DNA of 64,000 bases from Bacidia rubella (lineage: Eukaryota; Ascomycota; Lecanoromycetes; Lecanorales; Ramalinaceae), in assembly GCA_032158265.1 (NCBI GenBank), contig JAVTIF010000008.1, forward strand, positions 1,302,001-1,366,000, in the 5' to 3' direction. Below, one piece after another: positions 1-10,074 of this stretch. How positions within the stretch are numbered: the first letter of the stretch is position 1; every line of letters begins with the position of its first letter. The translations under genes were made by a program, and so were the position numbers. Below the pieces are notes generated by a model that searched no databases, was not told where the DNA came from, and saw only the letters and a list, made by a program, of their open reading frames with translations.

Positions 1-909
1 CATATCAAATTTAGAGGGTGGCTCCGGAGGCCCCTCAGACCCTGGGCTTCGGTTGTCGGTTACGTTTGAAGAGTTTCCTGGTAATGGTTGGTCGGAGCCT
101 TCCGACTCCAATGGGTCTATTTCTTCTGGCGCTTCAGGCCGCACAGGTTCTACTGGAGTAGTAACAGCATCGATTTTTACAGTCTGCTTCGATTGGGCAT
201 CTAAAGCCTCCTTATGCCCCTTCACCCGAAATTGATATTGGTCAGGATTAAGCAGGAATCGAGAACCAACACATTCGGGGATGTAATTGTCATTGACGAC
301 GATGACCTCCTTAGGAAGAGAGTCAAGCTTAAGGAACTTCAATATCTCTCCATAGTTCAACCAACTGTCAATAATGACATGAGTGACGTTATCAGCTTCC
401 CAGTCAGTGGCTCGGGCTGCACCATATTCCAATGACTTGTTGATTCGGAATTTTCGCGTTTTGTCAACATCGCTATTTGGAAAGAAAAAGAAAGAAAGCC
501 CTTTGAAGATTTGCCGGTTTTCAGGTACTACCGTTACGGTGTCGCCCCTTTTACGCTTACCGGTCATTTTAGTATCCCTTTTCGTAGCAGACTTGATAGA
601 TGGCTTCGAGGTAGCAGGCGCAGTCTTTGACAATGGCTCAAGTGGCTTATTTGAAACAGATCTGCTGGGTGGTACTGGCGCCTTTGTTGTTTCTGACGAG
701 GTCTCCGAAGAGCCTTTCACTGCTGGTGTCGATGCTCTACGTTGAGGCTTTTCTGATGCAGCAGAATCTAAGTTGTGGGCTTGTGTTTTCACAGTGTCAC
801 GTTTGGTGGCGGCAAATGATGGCTCTAGCTCATCATTATATTCACCTTCACTGCTTTCGTCAAGGGCATATAGACCCTCGAACATCCTTTTCTTCTCTTT
901 TTCTTCCAT
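1..909 (-). CDS. POL4: DNA polymerase lambda/IV-like (Pol4), N-terminal part, cut by window edge
   Basis: A single frame opens at the ATG at 909 and runs off the left edge without a stop (303 codons). Residues 1-130 are a charged, Ser/Thr/Lys-rich linker. About residues 134-230 read as the N-terminal BRCT domain of fungal X-family polymerases: IFKGLSFFFFPN, then EYGA, VTHVIID and VVNDNYIPECV. Family knowledge: Pol4/Pol lambda fills gaps during non-homologous end joining and base-excision repair in the nucleus, with the BRCT docking it to Ku/ligase IV. The catalytic NTase domain would lie outside the window, so the assignment rests on the BRCT pattern alone. The gene is divergent from ATP10 across about 400 bp. 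It could be another BRCT protein of end joining. Confidence 0.72.
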   Translation of the reverse strand, partial: MEEKEKKRMFEGLYALDESSEGEYNDELEPSFAATKRDTVKTQAHNLDSAASEKPQRRASTPAVKGSSETSSETTKAPVPPSRSVSNKPLEPLSKTAPATSKPSIKSATKRDTKMTGKRKRGDTVTVVPENRQIFKGLSFFFFPNSDVDKTRKFRINKSLEYGAARATDWEADNVTHVIIDSWLNYGEILKFLKLDSLPKEVIVVNDNYIPECVGSRFLLNPDQYQFRVKGHKEALDAQSKQTVKIDAVTTPVEPVRPEAPEEIDPLESEGSDQPLPGNSSNVTDNRSPGSEGPPEPPSKFDM

Positions 910-1315
910 TGTTGATGCAGCGAAGTACAACACGTGAGACGGTCGGAATCCATAATGCCTTGTGTCAGTTGCCTAGTGAGCCGGGTCAACACGTCAAAGC
1001 CAGAGAACCGAAGATGCATATACACTAGCCGAAGAATTTAGGGTTGACACTAGCGGGGCCGCGGGAGGCTAATCTCGCTCCTAGTCGCGGGTATCTATAT
1101 ATATTTGTACACTGACATGTAATAAACTGGATAGGAAACGACGTGAGAACCTTCGGAGGAACCCTGCTTTATATCAAGGGCAGAAGAATGTGATACAGGT
1201 TTGTCTTCATTGTCACAGGCTCCTCTTTCAGTTCGCTCTAGTTTCCTTGCTGCGGTGGAGAAAAACAAGCAGTATTCTGAATTGATTCTCCATCGCAATA
1301 CCATATCGAGGAAAC
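910..1315. promoter_or_regulatory. Divergent intergenic region between POL4-like gene and ATP10
   Basis: This 406-bp gap between two outward-facing start codons must hold both promoters. A TATA-like run (tatctatatatat) lies near 1090-1105. I see no convincing gene or repeat in it. Confidence 0.5.
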
Positions 1316-2320
1316 ATGGCAGCTTCTACAAGAGCACTTCAGCAGCTTCTACGTCCGAAGTTTGCCGGTCAATGGCTTTGTCCGTCATGCCAAAACAAGA
1401 TTGCCTCACAAACAAGAGCTCTAAGCGGCCTCTCCATAACCACCCGAACGCCTGAAAACCGCAAACCCCTCCCCATGACACACGAAGAACTTGCCCCTCG
1501 CAACAAACCACCAAAGCTACAGCATCGCCTAAAACCCGTCGGCCAGCCCGAGATCCCCAAACCCGGCGACAACAGCCACTACGACGGGCGGTCCTGGGGC
1601 CAGAAGCTGGAAGACTACTTCGAATCCCGCGAAGCAGCACGCCAATGGCTGAAACCCGCTTTTCTCCCCCTAGCAGCAATGCGTCATCACAAAGGCAAGA
1701 CTTTCCTTGCGACGCCAACCCTCTACCGGCAGGAATCCGCGCTCTACTTTCCGAATCTGCAGGGGTACACGCTCGCTGACCCAAAGGGCATGTATGACAC
1801 GACGGACGTGCTTGCGGGGAAAGTCACGATTGTGAAGTTTATGAGCGAGATGTGGGCTGCGATGCAGTGTGATAGCTATACGAGCCCGGAGACGAATCCG
1901 GAGCTGGCGGAGGTGTTGGGGCAGCATAAGGGCAAGGGGTTGCAGGTGGTCAATATTAACGTGACAGAGGAGAGATTGAAGGCATTCTTTGTGAGGTGGA
2001 ATATCGGGTGGCATAGGAAACAGATACCGGAGGAGGATTGGAGCCGCACTTTTATGGTCAGGAGGGGCATTACGGACTATACGAGGGCAGATATAGGGAT
2101 GTCAAATCCGAAGGTTGGGCATGTGTTTCTGGTGGATTGGAAGTGTAAGATTCGGTGGACTGGGTGTGGAGATGCGTCGGATGAGGAGAAGGAGAGTCTA
2201 GTGGCTTGTGTGAAGCGGTTGGTGGAGAAGCCTGGAAGTAGGGCAGGAGAGAAGGAAAACGAGAAAGTGGCGAGTATCCAGAGGCCAAAGCGACCGATGA
2301 GGTTTCTTCATGATTCGTAA
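1316..2320 (+). CDS. ATP10: Mitochondrial F1Fo ATP synthase assembly factor Atp10
   Basis: Intronless, 334 aa. Residues 1-45 are basic and Ser/Ala-rich with few acids, as in a mitochondrial presequence, and contain a CPSCQ motif. The core (about 140-310) matches the ATP10 family: ALYFPNLQGYTL, KVTIVKFMSEMWA, then VGHVFLVDWKCKIRW near the C terminus. Atp10 is an inner-membrane chaperone that helps Atp6 enter the Fo sector. The start is the first ATG of the frame. The 3' end faces that of GOS1 only 73 bp away, so the two terminator regions are shared. Length is normal for filamentous fungi. No oddities seen. Confidence 0.93.
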   Translation: MAASTRALQQLLRPKFAGQWLCPSCQNKIASQTRALSGLSITTRTPENRKPLPMTHEELAPRNKPPKLQHRLKPVGQPEIPKPGDNSHYDGRSWGQKLEDYFESREAARQWLKPAFLPLAAMRHHKGKTFLATPTLYRQESALYFPNLQGYTLADPKGMYDTTDVLAGKVTIVKFMSEMWAAMQCDSYTSPETNPELAEVLGQHKGKGLQVVNINVTEERLKAFFVRWNIGWHRKQIPEEDWSRTFMVRRGITDYTRADIGMSNPKVGHVFLVDWKCKIRWTGCGDASDEEKESLVACVKRLVEKPGSRAGEKENEKVASIQRPKRPMRFLHDS

Positions 2321-2393
2321 CGTCTTTCCAAATTTTCAATTGAGAAATGCCACAGACACGCGGAGCACTCTTCCAGTATGCATACATGTGGTA

Positions 2394-3186
2394 TCACAGA
2401 AAGTACAGCAAAACCAAGCAGCACACCGCTATAAAACTCCCTAGAATGATGCCGTCTCTTCTCTTTTTCGTCCCAATCTTCCCAATCAAAGAGTTCACCC
2501 CAGGAATCTGGCTCGCAGCGCCGACAATCCTCCTATTCACATTGCTCAGCGTCTCGCTCTGCACGCCAAAGTTCTCGTTGATGGCATAAGCTTGGCTCAG
2601 CACCCCGTCTACTGTGCTATGACTCCGATCAATTCGTTCTCGTTCATCGAGCATGTAGTCTGCTTCTGCGTCTGCAGGGTTCGAGGATCGGTAGGCATCG
2701 ATGTCGGAGCGAACATTAGAGAGGAGATTGGCGCGGTCGCGAGCAGTTGAAATTTGAGAGCGCAGGCGAGCCAGCTCGCCTTGATGTTCTCGCAGGATTT
2801 CGCGGTGTCGAGAGAGGTTGTTTTGTTTCAGGGCGGAGGAGGTGAGGGTGGATTCGGAGTCGAGAAGGCGTGAGAGTTGGGCTACGAGATTTTCTCGCTG
2901 TTATATGTGTCAATAGGGATCTTAATTAGAGTCTGGGGCTTGAGTTTTCGTCCTGAGTGTACCTTTTCCAGAAGCTCTTTAATTTGCGACTCGGTTCTTT
3001 GCTCATCGTCGCTGGGCTTGGGTGGTAACTTCGAAGTGGATGAGAATTGAGAGTATGTCGAGAATAAGCTTTCAGTCTATAGAGGTCAGCATTCTAGAGT
3101 ACTAGCCATCGGACTTGTCGCACCTGAGATTCTAGAGCTCGTGCCTGCTGACGAAGCTGGGCCCAGCCGTTGCCAGTGGAGGACAT
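2394..3186 (-). CDS. GOS1: Golgi Qb-SNARE Gos1/GOSR1 (three exons)
   Basis: Exons at 3186-3124, 3076-2963 and 2897-2394; introns of 47 and 65 nt; 226 aa, close to yeast Gos1. Residue 1 onward reads MSSTGNGWAQLRQQARALE, the usual N-terminal helix. The C-terminal third holds the SNARE motif (DERERIDRSHSTVDGVLSQAYAINENF, quoted in part), the invariant NINRRI-type segment as NVNRRIVGAASQIPGVNSLIGKI, and a tail anchor of about 18 hydrophobic residues ending in YFL. Gos1 acts in retrograde and intra-Golgi vesicle fusion with Sed5, Ykt6 and Sft1. The exon joins are phase 0 and keep a continuous heptad pattern. It is convergent with ATP10 and divergent from RPL35. Confidence 0.93.
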
Positions 3187-3468
3187 GCTTGGACGCGCCG
3201 TTGCGCTTGGTCTGAGAAGCACTTATGAAACCTGGACGAGACAAAAGCAGAGGGTGTCATCGTCTCGAGATCGTTTGCTGGCAAAAGAGGTGCATATGCA
3301 ATCAATGAAATGGATAATCTGCAGAACATATCTGGGAAGGTAGGCCGATGAAAGCCCCCAAGCCGCTTTGGATCGCGCTAGTAAGTCTTGGCTCGCACAT
3401 TGCGGAGGAACTTAAAGCGCAACCACCAATATCTACCATCAGGCGAACCAAGACCGTCTACGCTTGCA

Positions 3469-4037
3469 ATGGTAGGCTCATCCGCACATTGAATGAAAGG
3501 ATACGCTGATACGCTGCACAGTCGTCCTCGAAAGTGAAGGCAGGAAGCCTCTGGGGCAAGAGCAAGGATGATTTGAAGAAGCAGCTCGTAGACCTAAAGA
3601 CAGAGCTTGGTCAGCTTCGCACGCAGAAGATCACGGGAGGAGCACAATCAAAGCTCAATAAGATGTAAAGGTTTCCTGAAAAGGCTCGCAAAAGGGAAAG
3701 GGAATACTGATGAAGGCCGCGTAGCCACGACGTCCGCAAATCTATCGCCCGCGTCCTCACAGTCATCAACCACAATTCGCGATCACAGCTCCGCCTTTTC
3801 TACGCCAAAAAGAAGTACCTACCGTTGGATTTGAGGCTTAAGCAGACGCGCGCGATTCGGAGGCGGTTGACCAAACATGAAGCGACGAGGATCTCACAGA
3901 AGCAGAAGAAGAGGCAAACGCACTTCCCACAGAGAAAATACGCCGTGAAGGTATGTTTGTTCCACCTTTGCGCTTTTTTGCTAGCGAGGTTGGTTGCATG
4001 AGATTGACTTCCCTTCTTATGACAGGCTGAAGCATAG
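3469..4037 (+). CDS. RPL35: 60S ribosomal protein L35 (uL29), four exons; first exon is the start codon only
   Basis: Exons: 3469-3471 (ATG alone), 3522-3664, 3725-3950 and 4026-4037. The introns are 50, 60 and 75 nt. The spliced protein is 127 aa, the normal length for L35: SSSKVKAGSLWGKSKDDLKK, then LNKIHDVRKSIARVLTVIN, then KKYLPLDLR..QTRAIRRRLTKHEA and FPQRKYAVKAEA. It is an rRNA-binding protein near the polypeptide exit tunnel. The last intron leaves only Ala-Glu-Ala-stop in exon 4. The first splice separates the initiator codon from the rest, which I recall also for yeast RPL35 genes. Without splicing no long frame is visible, so a simple ORF search misses this gene. Confidence 0.93.
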
Positions 4038-4505
4038 GGTCGGGTAACTTGTTAGAATGGAATGGTATGATGCTTCAAACGGAACAAAAGCCTAGCTAGC
4101 CGCAAATTTGAAGTGTGATACCATCTGCATCTTCTCTTAGGCACCGTTGCAGTATCTTGAAAATTTCTCTACGCTGAGCAGCTTTACTTTCCGCTTAAAA
4201 AGCTCCACTGATGGCATCCATTGAGGGACTTCACTGTTCTTGTTGCACGATTTGTGTGGCGAAAAAGTGTCATAGGTTTCCTTGCAAGTCTAACGACGTG
4301 AATCCTGGACTAGCAGGTCTATGTACACTTTGCATTTGTTAGCTAGTATTATTCGCAGATCCATCCCACACCCATGTCTCCAGATGTCCAACAATGGCCT
4401 GTTGACTCTCGAAAGACCTTTCATAACATCGCCGCAGCGCCATGCCAACACGAGCGTACAAGACGTATCCCAGTGATCCTCGGGTAACATGAACGTAAAT
4501 TCGCA
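4038..4505. other. Convergent intergenic gap
   Basis: This gap of 468 bp separates the RPL35 stop from the photoreceptor stop. No gene, repeat or RNA was recognised. Confidence 0.5.
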
Positions 4506-6635
4506 TCAAATCATCGACCCCTTCTCTACACTCGGCGTAAAGACCTCCTGCACTCGCTCCTCATCCTTCAAGCCATTTACGGGCCCTTTCAGACTCGCTG
4601 CGTTCTCCTGTCCATCGCCGTTCACCTCCGGCTTCCTCTTTCCGCTATCCTCGGACGCAGCGGCGCTATGCCGCATGTAATCCGCATACATGTTCTCTTC
4701 GGCCACGATACCGTCACGCTTGTGCTGACTTCCAACGCCATTTGTCAAGCCATCGTTCATCTGTCTGTCAGCTGTACCTGGCCGTCGTAAGCTTCCCGAC
4801 ACAGTCTCATTTTCCACCATAACGACCATCCAAACGCCGACATTATCGTCTGAGCCTAGAAGGGGTGTACATGAGATGTACCTCGTCCTCGCCTCCGGTT
4901 CGCGGCTACTGGATTGAGGCCTTCCGCTTTTGGTGTTAGAGATCCAATTGACTTTGGCGGTGACAGCTGCACCTTGCTCAAACGCTTCTATGAGACCAGC
5001 GACGACATGCGGTGGGCCAGCAATGTGGTCAATGAAAGGTGATTGAAGTAGGCCTGGGACACGGAGCGAAGGGGAGACAAAGAGGATGCGGAGGGATGGG
5101 TGAGGTCGGACGAGCAGGTAGTTTTGATAGACCCCTGGTAATCGGCCAGACGGTAAGGATGAGGATAAGGCTGACAAGCCCAATTTGTCACCTTCATCGC
5201 CTTCGACTTCGTTCCCTAGCATTTTCCGTCGACGTGGAGTGCTTTCATCCTGTTTTCGGGGGGTCCCACGCACGGAGTAACTGTAACTTGATGCGTTCTC
5301 ATTGACACTGCTGCCATGGCTGTGTCCCTGAAGGAGGGACGACTCGTCGACGCTGAGCATCTGTGAAAGGTCCTCGAGGCATTTTAAATGGTCTGGTCGA
5401 TCGTCCCCGTTGTTAGTCTTTGCCTTCCTCCCTGGGGGCCGTTTGTTGAGAAGTCGCTCGAATGAGTCTAGGCCCCTGCCGTTCTCTACAAGACCAGAGA
5501 CGTCGACTTGAGCACCTATGTGGTATTTAACCGTGCCTCGGTTATCGTACAAAGGAGCGATAAGAAGCAGATTCATGAATGGCGAGCCATCTCTTCTGTA
5601 GTTCAGAATCGTTTCGCACGTTTCCTGGCCAGCCTTGATGTTCCTGCTCAGTCTTGCAATGGTGGCTTTATCCGACCGCGTCCCTTGAAGAAACCTGCAA
5701 TTCTTGCCGAGCGAGTCATCGCGGGAGTAACGGGTAGTGCGATAGAATTCCTCAGAGGCGTATACAATCGGGCAATCCTCAATACTTGGATCCGCCAAGC
5801 AGAACACTTCTCCTAATCCACCCACCAATTCTCGATGTAAAGGGGACCCCTCTCCGGTGATCTCTTTCACAACGTATTCCGTAACTACCTTCGTAAGACA
5901 GCTGGTGACGTACGCTGGTAGGGCCTCTTCAACTAAGGTATTAAAGGTCTCCTCTACCCAGTGTTTAAAACCCGGTTCCAAGGAAGCGGCAGGACCAGGC
6001 CTGTTTGACTCTTCTGAGGGCTTGTGCAGACTTTTTGATAGAGCATTTGCGTACGCTACTGCCTTCATAGCTTTCTGCGTCTCCAGATACTGTATCATCG
6101 TTGGTGCTAGATTGGGCCTATATCGATTGAGGAACGCTGTGAAACGGAGGAAGAAAGATGGATCGTTGAGGATGATGTCGAGATGATCGCCGGATAAAAG
6201 CTTCTCAGATAATATGTCGATTTGCTTGACCTTGATATTTGGTGGAGGGGGCTTGAGGTCGTAGTCATGAGGACTCTCGCTCCGATATCGCAGATCCTGC
6301 AGGTTCTCGCCCTCATTTGTCTCTCCTGGCGAGCCATTGACTCCTTGCGCTTCGGACAAAGATTTGCTTTTTGCACGTTTCAATTGAGGTACCATGGCCA
6401 GCTGCTGTTGCTCCGGCCAGTCGAATGATTTTGCACCCGACTTCGTCGTATCGTCTTTTGCACTACTGCTTCGTTTATGTTGCTTTTGTGATTTGAGAGT
6501 GTTATGCATTCGGCCCAGACCTACATCAAATACTCGGCGAGACATAGCTGGAAGATGGTCAACAGCGAAGGGGCAAATATGATCAAAAATAACCAGAGAG
6601 TCGAGAAAGTCAAGGGCGTCATCTGAAGGTGGCAT
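4506..6635 (-). CDS. RGS-LOV blue-light photoreceptor
   Basis: Intronless, 709 aa from the ATG at 6635; an in-frame Met at residue 31 is an alternative start. Residues about 138-260 look like an RGS fold (DILSEKLLSGDHLDIILNDP, FLRFTAFLNRY). Residues about 270-385 are a LOV-type PAS domain with the full flavin signature: GKNCRFLQG (reactive Cys313), NYRRDGSPFMN (flavin-contacting Asn345 and Asn355) and HIGAQVDVS (Gln376). A second PAS-like segment lies about 500-600 (YQNYLLVRPHPSLRILFVSP). Known relatives are the fungal RGS-LOV proteins such as Botrytis BcLOV4, where light promotes binding to anionic membranes. All residues needed for the cysteinyl-FMN adduct are present, so I infer it is light-active. 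Whether the RGS part is a working GTPase activator cannot be seen. Confidence 0.85.
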   Translation of the reverse strand: MPPSDDALDFLDSLVIFDHICPFAVDHLPAMSRRVFDVGLGRMHNTLKSQKQHKRSSSAKDDTTKSGAKSFDWPEQQQLAMVPQLKRAKSKSLSEAQGVNGSPGETNEGENLQDLRYRSESPHDYDLKPPPPNIKVKQIDILSEKLLSGDHLDIILNDPSFFLRFTAFLNRYRPNLAPTMIQYLETQKAMKAVAYANALSKSLHKPSEESNRPGPAASLEPGFKHWVEETFNTLVEEALPAYVTSCLTKVVTEYVVKEITGEGSPLHRELVGGLGEVFCLADPSIEDCPIVYASEEFYRTTRYSRDDSLGKNCRFLQGTRSDKATIARLSRNIKAGQETCETILNYRRDGSPFMNLLLIAPLYDNRGTVKYHIGAQVDVSGLVENGRGLDSFERLLNKRPPGRKAKTNNGDDRPDHLKCLEDLSQMLSVDESSLLQGHSHGSSVNENASSYSYSVRGTPRKQDESTPRRRKMLGNEVEGDEGDKLGLSALSSSLPSGRLPGVYQNYLLVRPHPSLRILFVSPSLRVPGLLQSPFIDHIAGPPHVVAGLIEAFEQGAAVTAKVNWISNTKSGRPQSSSREPEARTRYISCTPLLGSDDNVGVWMVVMVENETVSGSLRRPGTADRQMNDGLTNGVGSQHKRDGIVAEENMYADYMRHSAAASEDSGKRKPEVNGDGQENAASLKGPVNGLKDEERVQEVFTPSVEKGSMI

Positions 6636-7703
6636 GAACCCAATCTATGACCACAAGGTCTGATAGGCCTTGCATGCCTGCACTAAACATTGGATATCAT
6701 TTCTTAGTCTCGATCAGTGGAGCACGGATTGAACAAATAGAGATGCCGATGGACGAACAATTAGCCCAAAAGAAGGGCACACAAGCAAAACAGAGGATCC
6801 AGTCACGTCACGAAACAATCAAGCCTCTTTGGTGCATTCCCGGAAGCAGATAGCGCCGACAGCGCAATCTGGCCGTGGAATGGGCAGAGTGCGTACTGAT
6901 GATGGCCGAAGTTCACCTATCGACGTCATGACCTGCAGCAGTGAAGGTAAGTTCGGCGGTTAAGGCTGCTGCATAGAAATGCCTAGCGCAGCCGCTCTTG
7001 TCCGCTGCAAGTCACCTAAATAGCCCCACAGTGGGAATGCATCGTGTACTCGTGGGACATACCCTACCTCCAAGTATCTGCATATATGTTGGCAAACGTT
7101 CTCATAAGTAAACTGAGTATATTACGTGGAGCACAAACCGACAAGATCCATTAGCTCTTGCCGCTCAGCTATTTCTTTCCTCCTAGTAGGGAATTTTCAC
7201 GCTTGCACGCGAGAGTTGGTAATTTTGAATTGCATCAAGAGAGACCATGAAGGCCTATAAGATACTCCGACTAAGTCTTGAAAAGTCTGAAAAGCACACT
7301 CTCGGCACTTGAATGCGAAGATGTGTTTCTCTGTACGGTATCCCCTGTCAATGGCACCGGAGCCTAAGCATGTGACTCAATTGATGAGTCTGCAATGTTT
7401 CATGAGTTGTTGGAATAAATAGCGTTGACACCATTGTTTGCCCCTTGCATGAACAAATCGATGTTGGACTCAGGTCTCGTTGCCTTGAATATTCATAAAC
7501 GTAGGCAGCAATGCCATTTCCCGTCATTCTCTTGCCTTATAATGGCCTCAGCTGCCTACAGAATAACCAGCCTTGACATCAAGGGGTAACCGAAAATCCT
7601 GTTAAAAGCCATGACTGAAGTTCACCCATTGACTTTGAGATGTCGCAATCCGAAGAAGTATAAGCTAGAGTTATTGCATTGTGACTATGGGCTCGAATGA
7701 CGA
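6636..7703. other. Gene-poor upstream region of the photoreceptor
   Basis: About 1.07 kb with no long frame on either strand and no recognisable repeat. It must contain the promoter of the RGS-LOV gene. Confidence 0.4.
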
Positions 7704-8116
7704 ATGGGTTCAACGGCATCTCATCATCGGGTACCTCTATCATTCAGCGCAGACAGTCTGCCTGAGGCTAACCACTTGCCTAATAGAGAAAGTATTACGT
7801 GGACAAAGTGCAAAGATGTGCTGAGGGAACATGGCAGAATTATCAGCTTTGTACGTTGAACTTGCCTATTAGATGAGGCAAGCCATTGATTGTTACTCCA
7901 GGATCAAGCCTATACCCGAGACGGCAAAGGCCTCCCATATTGGATCGTTACCTTCTCAAGTCGAAAAGATGCTGAGGTCGCCGCTAAGGCGGTACATAAG
8001 AAGGCCAAGTGAGCGACTCAACGCCAAAGCCGTGTCTCACGCTAAGCAGGTATGCAGGAGCCATCACGGGCGCTGGTCTGTCTGGATCATCCCTCATAAT
8101 AAGCATCCAACAGTGA
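7704..8116 (+). CDS. Possible small RRM-like protein, three exons
   Basis: Found only by splicing. Exon 1 is 7704-7850, exon 2 is 7902-8008 and exon 3 is 8050-8116, giving about 106 aa. Intron 1 (51 nt, gtacgt...ctccag) joins REHGRIISF to DQAYTRDGKGLPYWIVTF in phase 0. Intron 2 starts gtgagc and ends at a tandem AAGCAG acceptor, either choice keeping the frame. The order (helix KCKDVLREHG, strand ISFDQAYT, strand PYWIVTF, helix DAEVAAKAVHKKAK, strand SSLIISI) resembles an RNA-recognition motif, though a clear first strand and RNP2 are lacking. An in-frame TGA lies directly upstream of the ATG. Further exons may follow near 8190-8275 (another protein-like frame), but I found no phase-compatible junction. 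Confidence 0.42.
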
Positions 8117-10074
8117 CAGTGGATAAGCATGGTATAACCGTCCTTGAATTGCGCCTTATGTTAGACTTACTAACTTTGATTTCATAAGGCAATATACGCT
8201 GGGATTTTTGGTATCGATCTGGGTAGCGTAATCGAGGAGAATGGCGTTTTCCATCATGTTCTGTATACTAGGCGTTAGCATTGGTCCTTCATGGAGTTGA
8301 AGCCCCCTTCTTTGTATCTCCATTTTGATACCCGGTCCTGCTCGCTAAGGAGGTTGGGCTCGCTAAGGAGGTTGAGGAGGCTCGAAGAAAACCTCAGCGT
8401 GGCTGGAGATTTTCTGTTCTTGAGAATCACAGGACGCATCATGTACAGGGGTTGCTCGATTGCCGAGTTCATTACTTGTTCGTCATAGCCTGCTGTCCAA
8501 ATTTCACATCACATGCTCCGCGAAAGTAGCCACGGCAATCCCTTGGGCTCATGTTGGGTGCCGAAGTAGCTCACGTAAGAGGGGATCGACCGAACATCCG
8601 CTGTGCGTTAAATTGTGGAATTTTATTTTTGACCGTCGCATCCACACAACTTGCTGGACAAGCGAGGCGTCTTGACCACATCGAGCATGGTTTACCACCA
8701 GCGCTTCTCCACGTGGAGGATCTGATCTACATCATGCTTGGCTAGAACAAACTCTTCGGGCTCTGAAACACCACCAAGGCGCGCTGAAGAAACCATTGGC
8801 ACGCTTGCCCCTGATTTCGGGGCAGGACTAAGGTAGATAGACCGACAGTAGTGAGACGGAGATGAAGAAATGGTCAGAGAGCGGTTTTTGTCAATTAAGA
8901 ATAGGTAAGAACACTTTCCGATCTTCTAAACATCGGATTTGATCTGGTCTTGAAACCCCCACCTTTCGACAGCTCTTGGTCCAAGCTTATATTCTCCGGG
9001 ATGCATACCCTTCAGTTGAGCGGTACTTTCGGTCTTTGAACAGCTGGAAAGCCAACCAAGACCCCAACATGCTTGTTCGGACCGAAGTCACGTATAGTGT
9101 TGGTCGCTGTTCGTTCTCGCGGAAGAAGCTGTCAAGAAGGCTCGGTATAGGACCGATAGCAGTCATACAATCCTCGTGGTATGACCATTTCCATAATTAG
9201 GGGTGGAAGATGCCACTCTTCCGGGGCTCTGGTGATGGGTACGTTATCCTCTGCGTCGGGCGCTATTCTGGCTGGAACCGTAGATCGTTGCCCTGCGTCT
9301 TGAAATGTCCGTAGCGCGCACCGTTCGGATCACAACGATCTCCAGCGCTGTGTGATGTTAGGCACTCGCATCTGGCACCCAGACCGGTAGACTAACTGCT
9401 TTTGGGGACCGGTTACTGCGGTCAGCGCAACAAGGGAAGAAAAAGGTAGTCAAAAGCGTAGGAAGAGTGGCACTAATATTTCTTAAACGAAAGGCATAGC
9501 TCTTCCCCATGCTTGTCTCGGATGTGATCTTTGCGCTCGAGCCCCTTCTACCATGAAAATGGGGAAAAGGTCAAGACAGAGGCTGGCCATCTTTGATGAT
9601 CTAACCCGGCTACAACCAATGACAGCCACGACACCCAATTACACCATTCCGCCGCCTTGTCGTTGTACGGCCGCCATCCAAGCCAAGCACGCGACTTCAC
9701 ACAGTCAACCAAGCTTTTTCGTCTGAATTTCTCCTAGTGTGGGGTTCGCATTGCTTCTCTAAGCTGACAATGGCTGACTTCCCGTTGGGCTCGTCTGCCC
9801 TATCCTTCCCCGGCCCTTTGTCCGCCCTAGGATGGTTGATTCGCCAATCTACTGGAGAAGGAATCCTCTGCAGTTATTTTCTCTCCCTGAATTTCACACT
9901 TTATTTAACACACATCTACTACAGTTCCGTCCCAGGCTTGGCATGGAATCCAGCAATCTGTATCCAGCCTACTCGAACGTTGTGCCCCGCGCCGGCCCAA
10001 AGCTACCACAACCACGCAACCGCCCCGTCCACATCCCTTCAAGATATCCATGTCAATAGGTGTGCCCTTTGACA
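8117..10074. other. Gene-poor region, small tandem duplication
   Basis: Nearly 2 kb without a supportable gene. A perfect 17-bp direct repeat (ctcgctaaggaggttgg-type unit, 18-bp period) lies at about 8340-8375. Short frames here lack splice or family support. The last few hundred bases are probably the gluconokinase promoter. Confidence 0.4.

Noticed and set aside
825..1025. Minus-strand 66-codon frame upstream of the Pol4-like gene
   Set aside because: It overlaps the true Pol4 frame out of phase and has no family text.
1326..1784. 152-codon frame antisense to ATP10
   Set aside because: Shadow of a GC-rich coding region; the plus-strand ATP10 identity is clear.
8190..8280. Possible fourth exon of the RRM-like gene (AIYAGIFGIDLGSVIEENGV)
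   Set aside because: Protein-like text, but no donor in exon 3 has the phase needed to reach it.
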